A DNA stretch of 64,000 nucleotides from Microcella pacifica (lineage in GTDB: Bacteria > Actinomycetota > Actinomycetes > Actinomycetales > Microbacteriaceae): contig NZ_VIKT02000004.1 in NCBI RefSeq assembly GCF_009371975.2, positions 104,789-168,788 of the forward strand, read 5' to 3'. Each line of letters begins with the position of its first letter. Within the stretch, counting starts at the first letter, position 1. Below are positions 1-10,210 of the stretch, in pieces. The notes beneath the pieces were generated by a model. That model was not told the DNA's origin, ran no database searches, and was given only the letters and a program-made list of their open reading frames with translations. The position numbers and the translations under genes were made by a program.

Positions 1-1002
1 CCAGCCGCCCGACATGCTCGCGGCATCGCCGCCGTCGCGCGACGGCATCGGGGTCCAGCCGAGCTCGTCGGTCCACTCCGGGTATTCGCCGAAGAGGAAC
101 ATGAGCCACGACCCGGTGAGGGCGACGCCGACCCTGTCTTCGGTGAACCATCCACCGAACGTCCCCCAGTAGTTGGGGTCGAGTTGATCAGCGTCATCGG
201 CGAGGAGGCCCTTCGAGCGCAGATCGGCCAGCAGCGTCAGCGCGTCGTTGAAGCCTTCGCTTCCGGTGACGAATTCGCCTGCGCTGGGGTCGTAGAAGCT
301 GCTGTCGAGCCCGCCTTCGGTGCCCTGCAGGAGGACCTGGAAGGTCTGGAAGGTCGAACCTTCGGCGTGAACTTCCGCAGTCTGTGCCGCGAACGGAACG
401 ATGTCCGGGTGGGCCGCCTGCAAGGTCTCGAGGTCGGCGACGAACTCATCCCAGGTTTCGGGCTGCCAGTCGGTCGGAAGACCAGCCTGTTCGAACAGCG
501 ACTTGTCGTACCAGAGACCGATCGTTCCACCGGTGATCGGAATGCCGTACGACGTTCCGTCGAGACCCTTGCCGAGGTCTTGAGTCGTCGGTGAGTACTG
601 CGCGTCCCAGTCCTCCCAGTCGGTGAGATACTCGTCCAGTGGAGCGAGGTAGCCGGCCTCCGCGTGCGCGTTCACCTGGAAGGTGTCGTCGTAGACGATG
701 TCGGGTGCGGTATCGGGCGACCCGAACATGAGGGCGATGCGACTGAAGTAGTCGGCATCCGCTGCGTTGATGGGGACGAGCTCGAGCGTCCAGCCCTCGT
801 TGGCCTCTTCGAATTCGGCCTTGACGGTTTCGATGACATCGGACTTTGCCGTGCTGGGCGGCTGCTCTGGATAGACGACGCGGATGACTTGGTCGCCGCC
901 GCCGGCGTCGGTGCAGCCGCTCAGTGCGAGGGCTGCGACCGACACCGTTGCCACCGCGAGCATGACGCTCCGGGGCCGGTGAGCGAGTTTGCCTCGTTGC
1001 AT
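1..1002 (-). CDS. ABC sugar transporter substrate-binding lipoprotein (3' part cut by window edge)
   Basis: The product is a family-1 extracellular solute-binding protein, tethered to the outer face of the membrane, that delivers a sugar to an ABC importer. The first 334 codons are present and the C-terminus lies outside the window. Residues 1-31 form a lipoprotein signal: a basic N-region, a hydrophobic core and the lipobox LSGC. An AGAAGGAG ribosome site lies six bases before the ATG. The body has the usual pattern for this class (FEEANEGW, GIPITGGTIGLWYDKSLFEQAG). It is divergent from the sugar-catabolic operon at 1296-5153, so it probably imports that operon's substrate. The permeases would lie left of the window. 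The exact sugar cannot be read from the sequence. Confidence 0.9.
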   Translation of the reverse strand, partial: MQRGKLAHRPRSVMLAVATVSVAALALSGCTDAGGGDQVIRVVYPEQPPSTAKSDVIETVKAEFEEANEGWTLELVPINAADADYFSRIALMFGSPDTAPDIVYDDTFQVNAHAEAGYLAPLDEYLTDWEDWDAQYSPTTQDLGKGLDGTSYGIPITGGTIGLWYDKSLFEQAGLPTDWQPETWDEFVADLETLQAAHPDIVPFAAQTAEVHAEGSTFQTFQVLLQGTEGGLDSSFYDPSAGEFVTGSEGFNDALTLLADLRSKGLLADDADQLDPNYWGTFGGWFTEDRVGVALTGSWLMFLFGEYPEWTDELGWTPMPSRDGGDAASMSGGW

Positions 1003-1093
1003 AACTGACTCCTTCTGGTCAGGAAACAGCGCCGTGCCCATCACAGCGCCGTTGGTGCTCTGGACCGCAGGTTCGCGCGGTCAAGTAACACAT

Positions 1094-1101
1094 GTCTATA
1101 C
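1094..1101. promoter_or_regulatory. Putative GntR/HutC-type operator half of the divergent promoter
   Basis: GTCTATAC fits the GTNTANAC core that HutC-subfamily GntR repressors bind. It sits in the 293-bp gap (1003-1295) between the divergent binding-protein and dehydrogenase genes, preceded by ACAT. The GntR/UTRA gene at 5093-5920 is the obvious candidate regulator. The rest of this gap must hold both promoters, but I could not place convincing -35/-10 pairs. The match is short and could be chance. Confidence 0.4.
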
Positions 1102-1295
1102 GAGTTGGATCGACGATGTCAACGGTCTCCCCCCTAGTGATTGCCGCGTGAACCCTGTGTGAACCGCAGATCCAAGCTGTTTCTTGGGACGAATGAGGCA
1201 AAACCCCGGTGCACTTGTCTCACTGAGAGCGCGTCCCCTAAGGTTACCTGCACCTAGTCCTATAGATATGTTCCGACTCAATGGAGATTGCAGGA

Positions 1296-2372
1296 ATGAA
1301 CAACGTGCCCCAGTATCGCGTCGCCGGCGTCGCGTTCGACCACATGCACATCGGAGACCAGCTGCGTGTCGCACAACTGCATCCGCAGGCAGAGGTGACA
1401 GGCGTGTTCGACACCGACAAGGCTCGGATGGACGCCGTGTGCGACGACCTCGGCATCGCCACCGAGTTGCGACACCTCGACCTCCAGCAGATGCTCGCGT
1501 CGGCCCGGCCCGACATCGTGTTCGTGTGCTCGCCGACCGACCAGCACCTCGAGTACGTCCGCCTGCTCGCTCCGCTCGAGGTCACGATCATCCTCGAGAA
1601 GCCGCTCTCGACATCGCACGCCGACGGTCTCGCGATGCACGACGCGATCGCCGGCACCGGCAGCGAGGTGTACGTCAACTGGCCGCTCGAGTGGTATCCC
1701 GCTCATCGGATGACCGCGAAAGTCATTGCGGAAGGCCTCATCGGCGACGTCACCGAAGTGCACTACTACGACGGCAACCGCGGCCCGCTCGGCCACGCGC
1801 ACGGCAAGAAGACGCTCGCACTCGGCGCCACCCCCGAGGAGAAGAACGGCAACTGGTGGTACGACCCGGCCAGCGGCGGTGCGACCTACGACTACCTCGG
1901 GTATGGCACCACGCTCGGCACGTGGTTTCGCGACGACGAGCTGCCGTCGCGCGTGACAGCGATGAGCTTCGTTCCCGACGGACTCTTCGTCGACGAGCAG
2001 AGCGTCACGATCGCCGAGTTCGCAAGCGGCCTTTCCACCTATCGCACCCGATGGGGCACCTTCACGGATCCGTGGACGACGCAGCCCCAACCTTTCTGCG
2101 GCTTCGTGGTCGTGGGCACGGGAGGCACGATCGTGAGCCGCGACTTCGCGACGACGCTCTCGGTGCAGACGCACGAGCGTCCCGACGTGCACGAGATCGA
2201 CGTCGACGAGTCGACAGAGACGACCAAGAACGCGCTCTCGTACCTCCTCCACTGCCGAGAGACCGGTGTCGCCCCGAGCGGGCCATGCACCCTCGAGACC
2301 GCCCTCAAGGGCCAACTCATTGTCGATGCCGCCCGAGCGAGCATGGCGGCCGGAAAGGTGGTCGAGCTATGA
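1296..2372 (+). CDS. Gfo/Idh/MocA family oxidoreductase (first copy)
   Basis: Predicted cytoplasmic NAD(P)-dependent sugar or sugar-acid dehydrogenase of 358 aa. The Rossmann N-terminus is present, but the dinucleotide loop is atypical (VAGVAFDHMH instead of GxGxxG). The family motif EKPLS lies near residue 100. The catalytic region usually reading DxxxHxxD is replaced by YLGYGTTLGTW, so it may have unusual chemistry or be a structural partner of the next gene. An in-frame ATG lies 15 bases upstream at 1281, but GGAG at 1283-1286 is well placed for the ATG at 1296. It overlaps the next gene by four bases (ATGA). It is the first gene of an operon with a second dehydrogenase, an SDR and a ROK kinase. 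The substrate is unknown. Confidence 0.88.
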   Translation: MNNVPQYRVAGVAFDHMHIGDQLRVAQLHPQAEVTGVFDTDKARMDAVCDDLGIATELRHLDLQQMLASARPDIVFVCSPTDQHLEYVRLLAPLEVTIILEKPLSTSHADGLAMHDAIAGTGSEVYVNWPLEWYPAHRMTAKVIAEGLIGDVTEVHYYDGNRGPLGHAHGKKTLALGATPEEKNGNWWYDPASGGATYDYLGYGTTLGTWFRDDELPSRVTAMSFVPDGLFVDEQSVTIAEFASGLSTYRTRWGTFTDPWTTQPQPFCGFVVVGTGGTIVSRDFATTLSVQTHERPDVHEIDVDESTETTKNALSYLLHCRETGVAPSGPCTLETALKGQLIVDAARASMAAGKVVEL

Positions 2373-3460
2373 CCGGAATCCCCGTGCCGACGAGCGACGG
2401 CATCCACTATCTGCCCCGCGCTCCGAAGTCGCTCACCACGCCGATCGGTCTCATCGGCTGCGGCGGCATCTCGTTCCAGCACCTCTCGAACTACCGCGAC
2501 GCCGGGTTCAACGTCGTCGCCCTCGCCGACATCGATCGTGCGAAGGCCGAAGCCCGACGCGATGAGTTCTATCCGGATGCCGATGTCTACGCGAACTATC
2601 GCGACCTGCTCGCGCGCGACGACATCGAAGTCGTTGACATCGCGACGCACGTCGACGTTCGCCCGTCGATCGTGCGGGATGCGATTCTCAGCGGGCGGCA
2701 CGTGCTCTCGCAGAAGCCGTTCGTCGTCGACCTCGACGAAGGGCGCGAGCTCGTCAACCTCGCTGTCGAGCACGGTATGCAGCTCGCCGTCAATCAGAAC
2801 GGCCGATGGGCACCGCACTTCTCGTTCTTGCGCGAGGCCGTCGCGGCAGGACTCATCGGCGAGGTCACCTCTGCCGACTTCTACGTCTACTGGGACCACG
2901 ACTCCGACTTCGCCGACAACCCCGCGTTCAACTCGATGGAAGACCTGATTCTGTACGATTTCGGCATCCACTGGTTCGACCTTCTCGCCAATCTGTTCCG
3001 CAACCGGCAGGAGGCGACGGGAGTCGTCGCGATGACCGGCTCGCGGCCGGGCCAGAAGATGGCCGTCGCGACGCAGGCGCAAGTGCTCATCCAGTTTCCC
3101 GCGGCTCAGGCGACGCTGCTGTTCCGCGGCGCGACGAAGGTGCAGCAGCGCGGCGGCTACGAGGTGCACGGCACCTTGGGATCGCTCTCGCACCTCGGCG
3201 AAGCGCTCGGCGGCACCCAGATCGTCTGGTCACGTCCCGGCGAAGAGCCGGAGACGATCACAGTCACGGGAACCTGGTGGCTCAACGGCATGCGCGGCAC
3301 GATGGGCGAACTGCTGGTCGCGATCGAAGAAGAGCGTGCCCCCGTCAACGCAGCCTCGACCTCGTTGCCCGGTCTCGCGCTCTGCTTCGCCGCACTGCGA
3401 TCGAGCCGCACCGGCGAGGTCATCGACCCACGGCTGCCCCTGCCCACGGTGCACACGTGA
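2369..3460 (+). CDS. Gfo/Idh/MocA family oxidoreductase (second copy)
   Basis: A 363-aa NAD(P)-dependent dehydrogenase, translationally coupled to the preceding gene through ATGA. The N-terminal nucleotide-binding loop is canonical (GLIGCGGIS). The EKP motif has become QKPF near residue 110. The catalytic motif is intact as YDFGIHWFD, with His and Asp in the expected order. The intact active site here contrasts with the altered one in the upstream paralogue, so this is the better candidate for the true sugar dehydrogenase. It overlaps the downstream SDR by four bases (GTGA). Cytoplasmic, with no membrane segment. Confidence 0.9.
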   Translation: MTGIPVPTSDGIHYLPRAPKSLTTPIGLIGCGGISFQHLSNYRDAGFNVVALADIDRAKAEARRDEFYPDADVYANYRDLLARDDIEVVDIATHVDVRPSIVRDAILSGRHVLSQKPFVVDLDEGRELVNLAVEHGMQLAVNQNGRWAPHFSFLREAVAAGLIGEVTSADFYVYWDHDSDFADNPAFNSMEDLILYDFGIHWFDLLANLFRNRQEATGVVAMTGSRPGQKMAVATQAQVLIQFPAAQATLLFRGATKVQQRGGYEVHGTLGSLSHLGEALGGTQIVWSRPGEEPETITVTGTWWLNGMRGTMGELLVAIEEERAPVNAASTSLPGLALCFAALRSSRTGEVIDPRLPLPTVHT

Positions 3461-4251
3461 CCTCGGTGCAGCCAGCGTCGGTCACGCGTGTCGTCGTGAC
3501 CGGCGCGACCGGCATAGCTGCTGCGGTCGCGACGGAGCTCGCCTCGCGCGGCGCTCAGGTCTTCGCCATCTCACGCACCGAGTCGTCGCTGGCCGAGCTT
3601 GCGGCGAGGGTGCCGCTCGCGGGCTTCGCCGTCGCCGACCTAAGCGACGAGCGCGAGGCTGAGCGCGCATTCTCCACGGCAGACGATGCGCTCGGAGGGC
3701 TCGACGGCCTCGTCGCCGTCGCGGGAGGGAGCGGGAGGCGGCTCGGCGACGGACCGCTGCACGAGATTCCGCTCGAGGGCTGGGACCGAACCCTGGGCCT
3801 CAACCTCACGACGACCTTCCTCGCCGCGCGAGAGACCATTCGCGCGCTCCTCGCAGGCGGCCGCGGCGGCTCCCTCCTGCTCACGACGAGTGTTCTCGGC
3901 TGGTCGCCGTCGCCAGAACACTTCTCGACGCATGCCTACGCGGCCGCGAAAGCAGCGATCGTGGGCCTCACACGGACGCTCGCGGCCCACTACGCCGACG
4001 ACGGCATCCGGGTCAACGCGATCGCTCCAGGGCTCGTCGAAACGCCGATGGCTGCTCGTGCGGCCCAGGACGCGACGATTCTGAACTTCGCCGCTCGCAA
4101 GCAGCCGGTCGCTGCCGGCATTCTCGACGCTCGCGATGTCGCGCGGCTCGCGGTCCCATTGCTCGACGCCGTCAGCGTCACCGGTCAGGTCGTGGCCGTC
4201 GACGGCGGATGGAGCGTGTCGGAGGGCCGACCCGTGGTGGCGGCACGATGA
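3457..4251 (+). CDS. Short-chain dehydrogenase/reductase (SDR)
   Basis: A 264-aa classical SDR starting at GTG 3457, inside the stop of the previous gene. It shows the cofactor loop TGATGIAAA, an NNAG-like AGGSG segment, a catalytic Ser in LTTSVLG, the YAAAK catalytic pair, and the C-terminal VDGGW turn typical of oligomeric SDRs. It probably oxidises or reduces a sugar-derived intermediate in the same pathway as the flanking dehydrogenases and kinase. The glycine-rich loop lacks the usual GIG and reads GIA, a mild departure. Confidence 0.9.
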   Translation: MTSVQPASVTRVVVTGATGIAAAVATELASRGAQVFAISRTESSLAELAARVPLAGFAVADLSDEREAERAFSTADDALGGLDGLVAVAGGSGRRLGDGPLHEIPLEGWDRTLGLNLTTTFLAARETIRALLAGGRGGSLLLTTSVLGWSPSPEHFSTHAYAAAKAAIVGLTRTLAAHYADDGIRVNAIAPGLVETPMAARAAQDATILNFAARKQPVAAGILDARDVARLAVPLLDAVSVTGQVVAVDGGWSVSEGRPVVAAR

Positions 4252-5153
4252 GCCTGCTGCTCGGCCTCGACCTCGGAGGCACGAACATCAAGGCGGCGGT
4301 GATCGCGGCGACGACCGACGGTATCGAGGTGACCGCCACCTCGACGACTCGGACGCCGACGACGGACGCCGACGACATTCTCCAGGCTCTCGGCGCAGTC
4401 GCGACTGGGCACCTCGCGACCGCTCCGGTCTCAGCGGTCGGGATGACCTTCCCGGGTGTCATCGATCCCGACACCGGCATTCCGACCGTCACTCCGAACC
4501 TGCCCGGCGACTGGGCGGGGGTGTCGGTCTCACGACGTCTGGGCGAGCTGCTCGGACACCAGGTCGCCGTGCTCAACGATGCACGGGCGTTCACACTCGC
4601 CGAGTCAGAGGCCGGAGCCGCGAAGGGCTACGCGCACGTGCTCGCGATCGTTCTCGGCACCGGCATCGGCGGAGGGCTCGTCATCGGTGGGCGGCTGCAC
4701 GGCGGCCACGACGGCATTGCCGGAGAGTTCGGCCACCAGACCGTCGTCCCCGACGGTCCCCGATGCGGATGCGGCAATCGAGGCTGCATCGAGGCCGTCG
4801 CCCGTCCCAGCATCATCGCGGCTTCCGCGGGCGTCGCGACCGCAGAGGAAGCCTTCGAGCTCGCCGCCGCAGGCGAGGATCGCGCCATCCGCGCCGTGAA
4901 CGAGGCTGTCGAACACCTGGCGATCGGCATCGCGAACGTGCACGCGATCGTGGCACCTGACATCGTCGTCATCGGCGGAGGCGTCGCCCGTGTCGGAGCT
5001 GCGCTGCTCGATCCGCTGCGCCGAGCGGTCGCTCGCAGAATTCACCTGACGCCGCCCGAGCACCTTCCGCTCGTCACGAGCCACTTCGGGTCTTACTCAG
5101 GAGCAGTGGGTGCCGCCCTCTGGGCCAGGGACGTCGAGCGAGGTGGGCGATGA
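4248..5153 (+). CDS. ROK family sugar kinase
   Basis: A 301-aa ROK-family kinase, probably phosphorylating a hexose, an acetylated amino sugar or an oxidised derivative. It has the ATP-binding LDLGGTNIK near the N-terminus, the catalytic LNDA, the phosphate loop GTGIGGG, and the zinc-binding CGCGNRGCIE preceded by GEFGH. There is no N-terminal HTH, so it is an enzyme rather than a ROK repressor. ATG 4248 overlaps the SDR stop (ATGA) and is preferred over the in-frame ATG at 4209. The 3' end overlaps the convergent gntR gene by 61 bp, so antisense transcription is likely there. Confidence 0.92.
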   Translation: MSLLLGLDLGGTNIKAAVIAATTDGIEVTATSTTRTPTTDADDILQALGAVATGHLATAPVSAVGMTFPGVIDPDTGIPTVTPNLPGDWAGVSVSRRLGELLGHQVAVLNDARAFTLAESEAGAAKGYAHVLAIVLGTGIGGGLVIGGRLHGGHDGIAGEFGHQTVVPDGPRCGCGNRGCIEAVARPSIIAASAGVATAEEAFELAAAGEDRAIRAVNEAVEHLAIGIANVHAIVAPDIVVIGGGVARVGAALLDPLRRAVARRIHLTPPEHLPLVTSHFGSYSGAVGAALWARDVERGGR

Positions 5154-5920
5154 CGCATCTCGTGCACCGGCCTGCGAGCGTTCGCGGTGTCCGCGACGAA
5201 CACCGCGTCGATGACATACCGGCTCGCGATGTACGCAGTCTCCGTGAACTCGACAGGCTCTCCGCGTTCGTCTTCGACGATGCGACGCTCGACCAGGAGC
5301 GGCTCGCTCGTCGAGACGCTGAGCAGTGCCGCCTCGCTCGCACTGGCAAGGCGCGACGAGATCCAGCTGTGGGCCACCACCGGTGCGTGCCCCAGTCCCG
5401 TGAGCGCGTCGTGCAGCGATCCCGACTCGAGGTCGGTGCTCAGCACCGAGACGTAGTCCGGCGGGATGACCGCGGTCTCGAGGGCGAGCGGCGTCTCATC
5501 AGCGAGTCGCACGCGCTTGATCGCGACGACCTTGTTGCCGTCAGGCAATCTGAGGGCCGCGGTCTCGGGTGGCGAACCTCCGCGCAGCTCAGCGGTAATG
5601 AGCCGCGACGACGCCCGCAGTCCGCGTCGTCCCATGTCAGCCGTGAAGCTCATGAGCAGGCCCTCATGGCGGTGCAGGGGGGCCTCTCGCGTGAACGTGC
5701 CCGCTCCCTGCCTGCGCACAATGAGGTTCTCGTTGACGAGTTGCTGAATCGCCGAGCGTGCCGTCATGCGGCTCACGGAGAACCGCGCCGCAACCTCCGC
5801 GTCAGAGGGCAGTCGCGCACCTGGCGCGGCGTTGAACACCAGCTCGCGCAGCCACTCGGCAATCTCCAGATAGCGCACCGAGCCAGCCGAACGCGCCACG
5901 CGACCCTCCGATCCATTCAT
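5093..5920 (-). CDS. GntR family transcriptional regulator, HutC/UTRA type
   Basis: A 275-aa repressor. The N-terminal winged helix (about residues 15-80) contains PSDAEVAARFSVSRMTAR and the wing RRQGAGTFT. The C-terminal half is a UTRA ligand-binding domain (about 95-235), which in this family senses a phosphorylated sugar or amino sugar. It is convergent with the ROK kinase and divergent from the SIS gene, with only about 38 bp between start codons. The operator is therefore expected at 5921-5966, where a near-perfect palindrome is present. Likely local regulator of the whole sugar locus. Confidence 0.92.
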   Translation of the reverse strand: MNGSEGRVARSAGSVRYLEIAEWLRELVFNAAPGARLPSDAEVAARFSVSRMTARSAIQQLVNENLIVRRQGAGTFTREAPLHRHEGLLMSFTADMGRRGLRASSRLITAELRGGSPPETAALRLPDGNKVVAIKRVRLADETPLALETAVIPPDYVSVLSTDLESGSLHDALTGLGHAPVVAHSWISSRLASASEAALLSVSTSEPLLVERRIVEDERGEPVEFTETAYIASRYVIDAVFVADTANARRPVHEMRHRPPRSTSLAQRAAPTAPE

Positions 5921-5952
5921 CCACAGAACCAGACAACCTAATCATGTCGGGA

Positions 5953-5966
5953 GTACACATGTATAC
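5953..5966. promoter_or_regulatory. 14-bp near-perfect palindrome at the SIS gene start
   Basis: GTACACATGTATAC pairs at six of seven positions and includes the perfect ATGTATACAT core. It lies between the divergent gntR and SIS genes and covers the likely SIS start codon at 5959. The place and symmetry suit a GntR operator that would shut both genes. It resembles the ACATGTCTATAC stretch at 1090-1101, with one base less spacing. Confidence 0.5.
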
Positions 5967-6753
5967 ATCTCTTGGCCTGTGGTCGAGAGCGGCCATCGCG
6001 CTGCTGGAGGCCCTCATCGAGCGAGAAGGCGACCATCTCGAGACCGCAGCGCAGTGGTCTGCGGAGGCGATCGAGGCAGGCGGCTTCGTGCACTTGTTCG
6101 GCACCGGCCACTCGCGAATGGCGCTCGAGGAGATGTTCCCGCGCTACGGTTCGTTCCCGGGCTTCAACCCGATGGCGGAACTGTCAATGACGTTCCATAC
6201 CCAGGTCGCCGGGAGCAACGGGCAGCGGCAGGCGATGTTCATCGAGCGCATGGAAGGGCTCGGAGAGAAGATTCTCGAAAACTTCTCCTTCGCCCCGACC
6301 GATGTCATGGTCATCATCAGCCACGGCGGAACGACCGCTGTGCCGATCGACATCGCCCGTGGTGCCCGCGAGCGAGGGCTGCGCACGATCGTCATCACCT
6401 CGGTGCAGCACTCGATGACGGGCACGCCCGGGCACTCCTCCGGCAAGCGACTGCTCGAGTACGGCGACCTCGTGCTCGACCTCGGAACACCGGTCGGCGA
6501 CGCGCTGGTCACACTCGACGGACTCGACACCCCCGTGGGCCCCGGCTCGACGATCTCGGGCGTCGCGATCATCAACGAGATCAAGGTGCGCACAGCTGAG
6601 CTGCTCGTCGCGCGCGGTGTCGACATCCCGGTCATCACCTCGGGGGCGGTCGTCGGCGAGCACCGATCGCGAGAGCTCTTCGAGCGTGCGTACGACGACC
6701 ATGGCGCGCGCCTCGGTCGAAGCCTCACGAAGCCGGGAGTCGTCGCGCGATGA
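5959..6753 (+). CDS. SIS-domain sugar-phosphate isomerase-like protein (UPF0309 type)
   Basis: A 264-aa protein with one SIS fold, of the family annotated as sugar isomerase domain or UPF0309. Key segments are the phosphosugar-binding FGTGHSRMALEEMF near residue 45 and ISHGGTTAVP near 120. The likely role is isomerising or cleaving a phosphorylated amino sugar or an ether-linked sugar made by the ROK kinase. The start at 5959 has GGGAG five bases upstream. An in-frame ATG at 5944 has no ribosome site. It overlaps the next gene (ATGA). Substrate not determined. Confidence 0.85.
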   Translation: MYTSLGLWSRAAIALLEALIEREGDHLETAAQWSAEAIEAGGFVHLFGTGHSRMALEEMFPRYGSFPGFNPMAELSMTFHTQVAGSNGQRQAMFIERMEGLGEKILENFSFAPTDVMVIISHGGTTAVPIDIARGARERGLRTIVITSVQHSMTGTPGHSSGKRLLEYGDLVLDLGTPVGDALVTLDGLDTPVGPGSTISGVAIINEIKVRTAELLVARGVDIPVITSGAVVGEHRSRELFERAYDDHGARLGRSLTKPGVVAR

Positions 6754-7412
6754 GGACCGATGTCGGGTTGCGGATCGCCGAGCAGCGACTCGTCGCCGTC
6801 ATTCGCGCCGACGACTGGCAGCTCGCGGTCTCCGCGGCTGACGCGGTCGTCGAAGGCGGCGTCCGCATCATCGAGGTCACGTGCACAGTGCCGCAGGGCG
6901 ACCTCGCGATTGCCGAGCTGCGTCGTCGATACAGCAACGGCGTGCTCGTCGGCGCAGGAACCGTGACGACGATCGACGAGGTGAAGCGGGTGGCCGACGC
7001 GGGGGCAGAGTTTCTCGTCAGTCCGGGCGGCACGCCACCGCTTCTCACGGCACTTGCTGAAAGCGGACTCCCGTTCGCGGCAGGCGCGCTGACGCCCTCG
7101 GAAATAATGACCGCGAACGAGCACGGAGCGGACTTTGTGAAGCTCTTTCCTGCAGACGTGCTCGGCGTCACGTGGCTCCGCGCGTTGCGAGGCCCGTTTC
7201 CTCGTGTCGCCTTCATCCCAACTGGGGGGGTCTCACCTGCGACCGTCGGGCCGTGGCTCGACGCCGGCGCCGTCGCCCTCGGCACGGGAAGTGGACTTGT
7301 CCCCGCCGCAGCGCTCGTTGCTCGCGACTTTCGGACGATCACCAAGAACGCCACCGAGCTCGTTGCCGCGCGGGACGCGTGGCGATCGGCGGTCAAGGCG
7401 CGTTCTACATAA
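6750..7412 (+). CDS. KDPG/KHG-type aldolase (2-keto-3-deoxy-phosphogluconate class)
   Basis: A 220-aa class I aldolase that splits a 2-keto-3-deoxy sugar acid (phosphate) into pyruvate and an aldehyde. It has the catalytic Glu in IIEVT, the GAGTV loop, the Schiff-base Lys in FVKLFPA (about residue 130), and PTGGV for phosphate. The usual RT after the Glu is replaced by CTVPQ, so specificity may differ from standard KDPG aldolase. It is coupled to the SIS gene by ATGA. Its presence suggests that the locus runs an Entner-Doudoroff-like oxidation ending in pyruvate. No dehydratase is in the window, so a step is missing or is done by one of the listed proteins. Confidence 0.92.
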   Translation: MRTDVGLRIAEQRLVAVIRADDWQLAVSAADAVVEGGVRIIEVTCTVPQGDLAIAELRRRYSNGVLVGAGTVTTIDEVKRVADAGAEFLVSPGGTPPLLTALAESGLPFAAGALTPSEIMTANEHGADFVKLFPADVLGVTWLRALRGPFPRVAFIPTGGVSPATVGPWLDAGAVALGTGSGLVPAAALVARDFRTITKNATELVAARDAWRSAVKARST

Positions 7413-7543
7413 GCGGGAGGTCGATAACATCAAGCTCGACCACCGCAAGGCAACTGCGCTGTCCGTCTCTACTCCGGTTCGCCGATCGAGTTTGTGAACC
7501 CAAATTTTCCACCGTAGCTTGCATGCGTATGCCGCGCTGGTGG

Positions 7544-9418
<1,875 letters not shown>

Positions 9419-9656
9419 TGTGACCCATTCTCCCATGCACGACGGCCCCCACAGACCGCGTGATTGTCGCCCGGCGCCCTGCCCTGGTAATGTTGCCTGT
9501 TGGCTTGCGTGTCAGAAAGCCCTCTCTCTTTCGACACGGAACGCGGCTGGGACAGTTCGTCACGGAGCACGCAGCGCGCACCACGCGCTCGAACTCCGCG
9601 CAACCCCCACCCCGGCCGCTCACTCACACCGTTCCTCTTACGCAGAAAGTCGACAC

Positions 9657-9917
9657 ATGGCGAACATCAAGTCGCAGATCAAGCGCATCAAGACCAACCT
9701 CAAGGCTCAGGAGCGCAACCGCGCCGTCAAGAGCGAGCTCAAGACGGCGATCCGTCGCACGCACACCGCGATCGCCTCCGGCGACAAGGCCGCCGCCTCC
9801 GAGGCTCTCGTCGTCGCGACGAAGAAGCTCGACAAGGCCGCCAGCAAGGGCGTCATCCACGAGAACCAGGCCGCGAACCGCAAGTCGGCCATCGCCAAGC
9901 AGGTCGCCGCGCTCTAG
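9657..9917 (+). CDS. rpsT: 30S ribosomal protein S20
   Basis: An 86-aa basic helical protein of the small ribosomal subunit that binds 16S rRNA. It starts [14 protein letters not shown] and contains [10 protein letters not shown], the family hallmark. It is divergent from lepA across a 238-bp promoter region (9419-9656) and is followed 45 bp later by a strong hairpin. S20 is usually autoregulated at translation, but no leader structure was confirmed here. Confidence 0.98.
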   Translation: MANIKSQIKRIKTNLKAQERNRAVKSELKTAIRRTHTAIASGDKAAASEALVVATKKLDKAASKGVIHENQAANRKSAIAKQVAAL

Positions 9918-9961
9918 CGTTCTCGCTGCTTCACGCGCGTTCCGCGCCGCACCACAGCACT

Positions 9962-10000
9962 CGAGGCCCCGCCGCACCCTCCAGGGTCGGCGGGGCCTCG
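9962..10000 (+). terminator. Strong hairpin terminator after rpsT
   Basis: A 13-bp perfect stem, CGAGGCCCCGCCG (9962-9974) pairing with CGGCGGGGCCTCG (9988-10000). The loop contains ACCCT/AGGGT and can extend the fold. There is no long T tract, as is usual in high-GC actinobacteria. Confidence 0.8.
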
Positions 10001-10054
10001 TGCTGTCTGCGACCGGCTCGAGCGGAGCATCCCGCTCCGCCGCCCGGCGCTCTA

Positions 10055-10153
10055 TCTCCACAATTCAGGAGTCGGTGTGCTGCATCAGGGCGTGAGAGCG
10101 CTCCACCGGCGTGTCGGCGGGCCCGCGTGGACTCGATCTCCTGAATTGTGGAG
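10055..10153. repeat. Palindromic intergenic repeat, copy A
   Basis: The left arm TCTCCACAATTCAGGAGT (10055-10072) and right arm CTCCTGAATTGTGGAG (10138-10153) are inverted repeats about 65 bp apart. The interior keeps GCGTGTCGGCGGG, related to GCGTGTCGACGGGG in the copies at 27079 and 35555. The interval 10001-10394 between rpsT and holA has no gene, only two copies of this element and GC-rich spacer. AT-rich arms stand out from the surroundings. Confidence 0.85.
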
Positions 10154-10210
10154 AACCAACCGGCGCTCGCTCACGGGCATGTCGACGCTCGCTCCTATCC
10201 GGGCACGCCA

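Noticed and set aside
7413..7543. Possible RNA gene or terminator between the aldolase and lepA
   Set aside because: No clear hairpin with a T tract or conserved RNA structure was found in these 131 bp.
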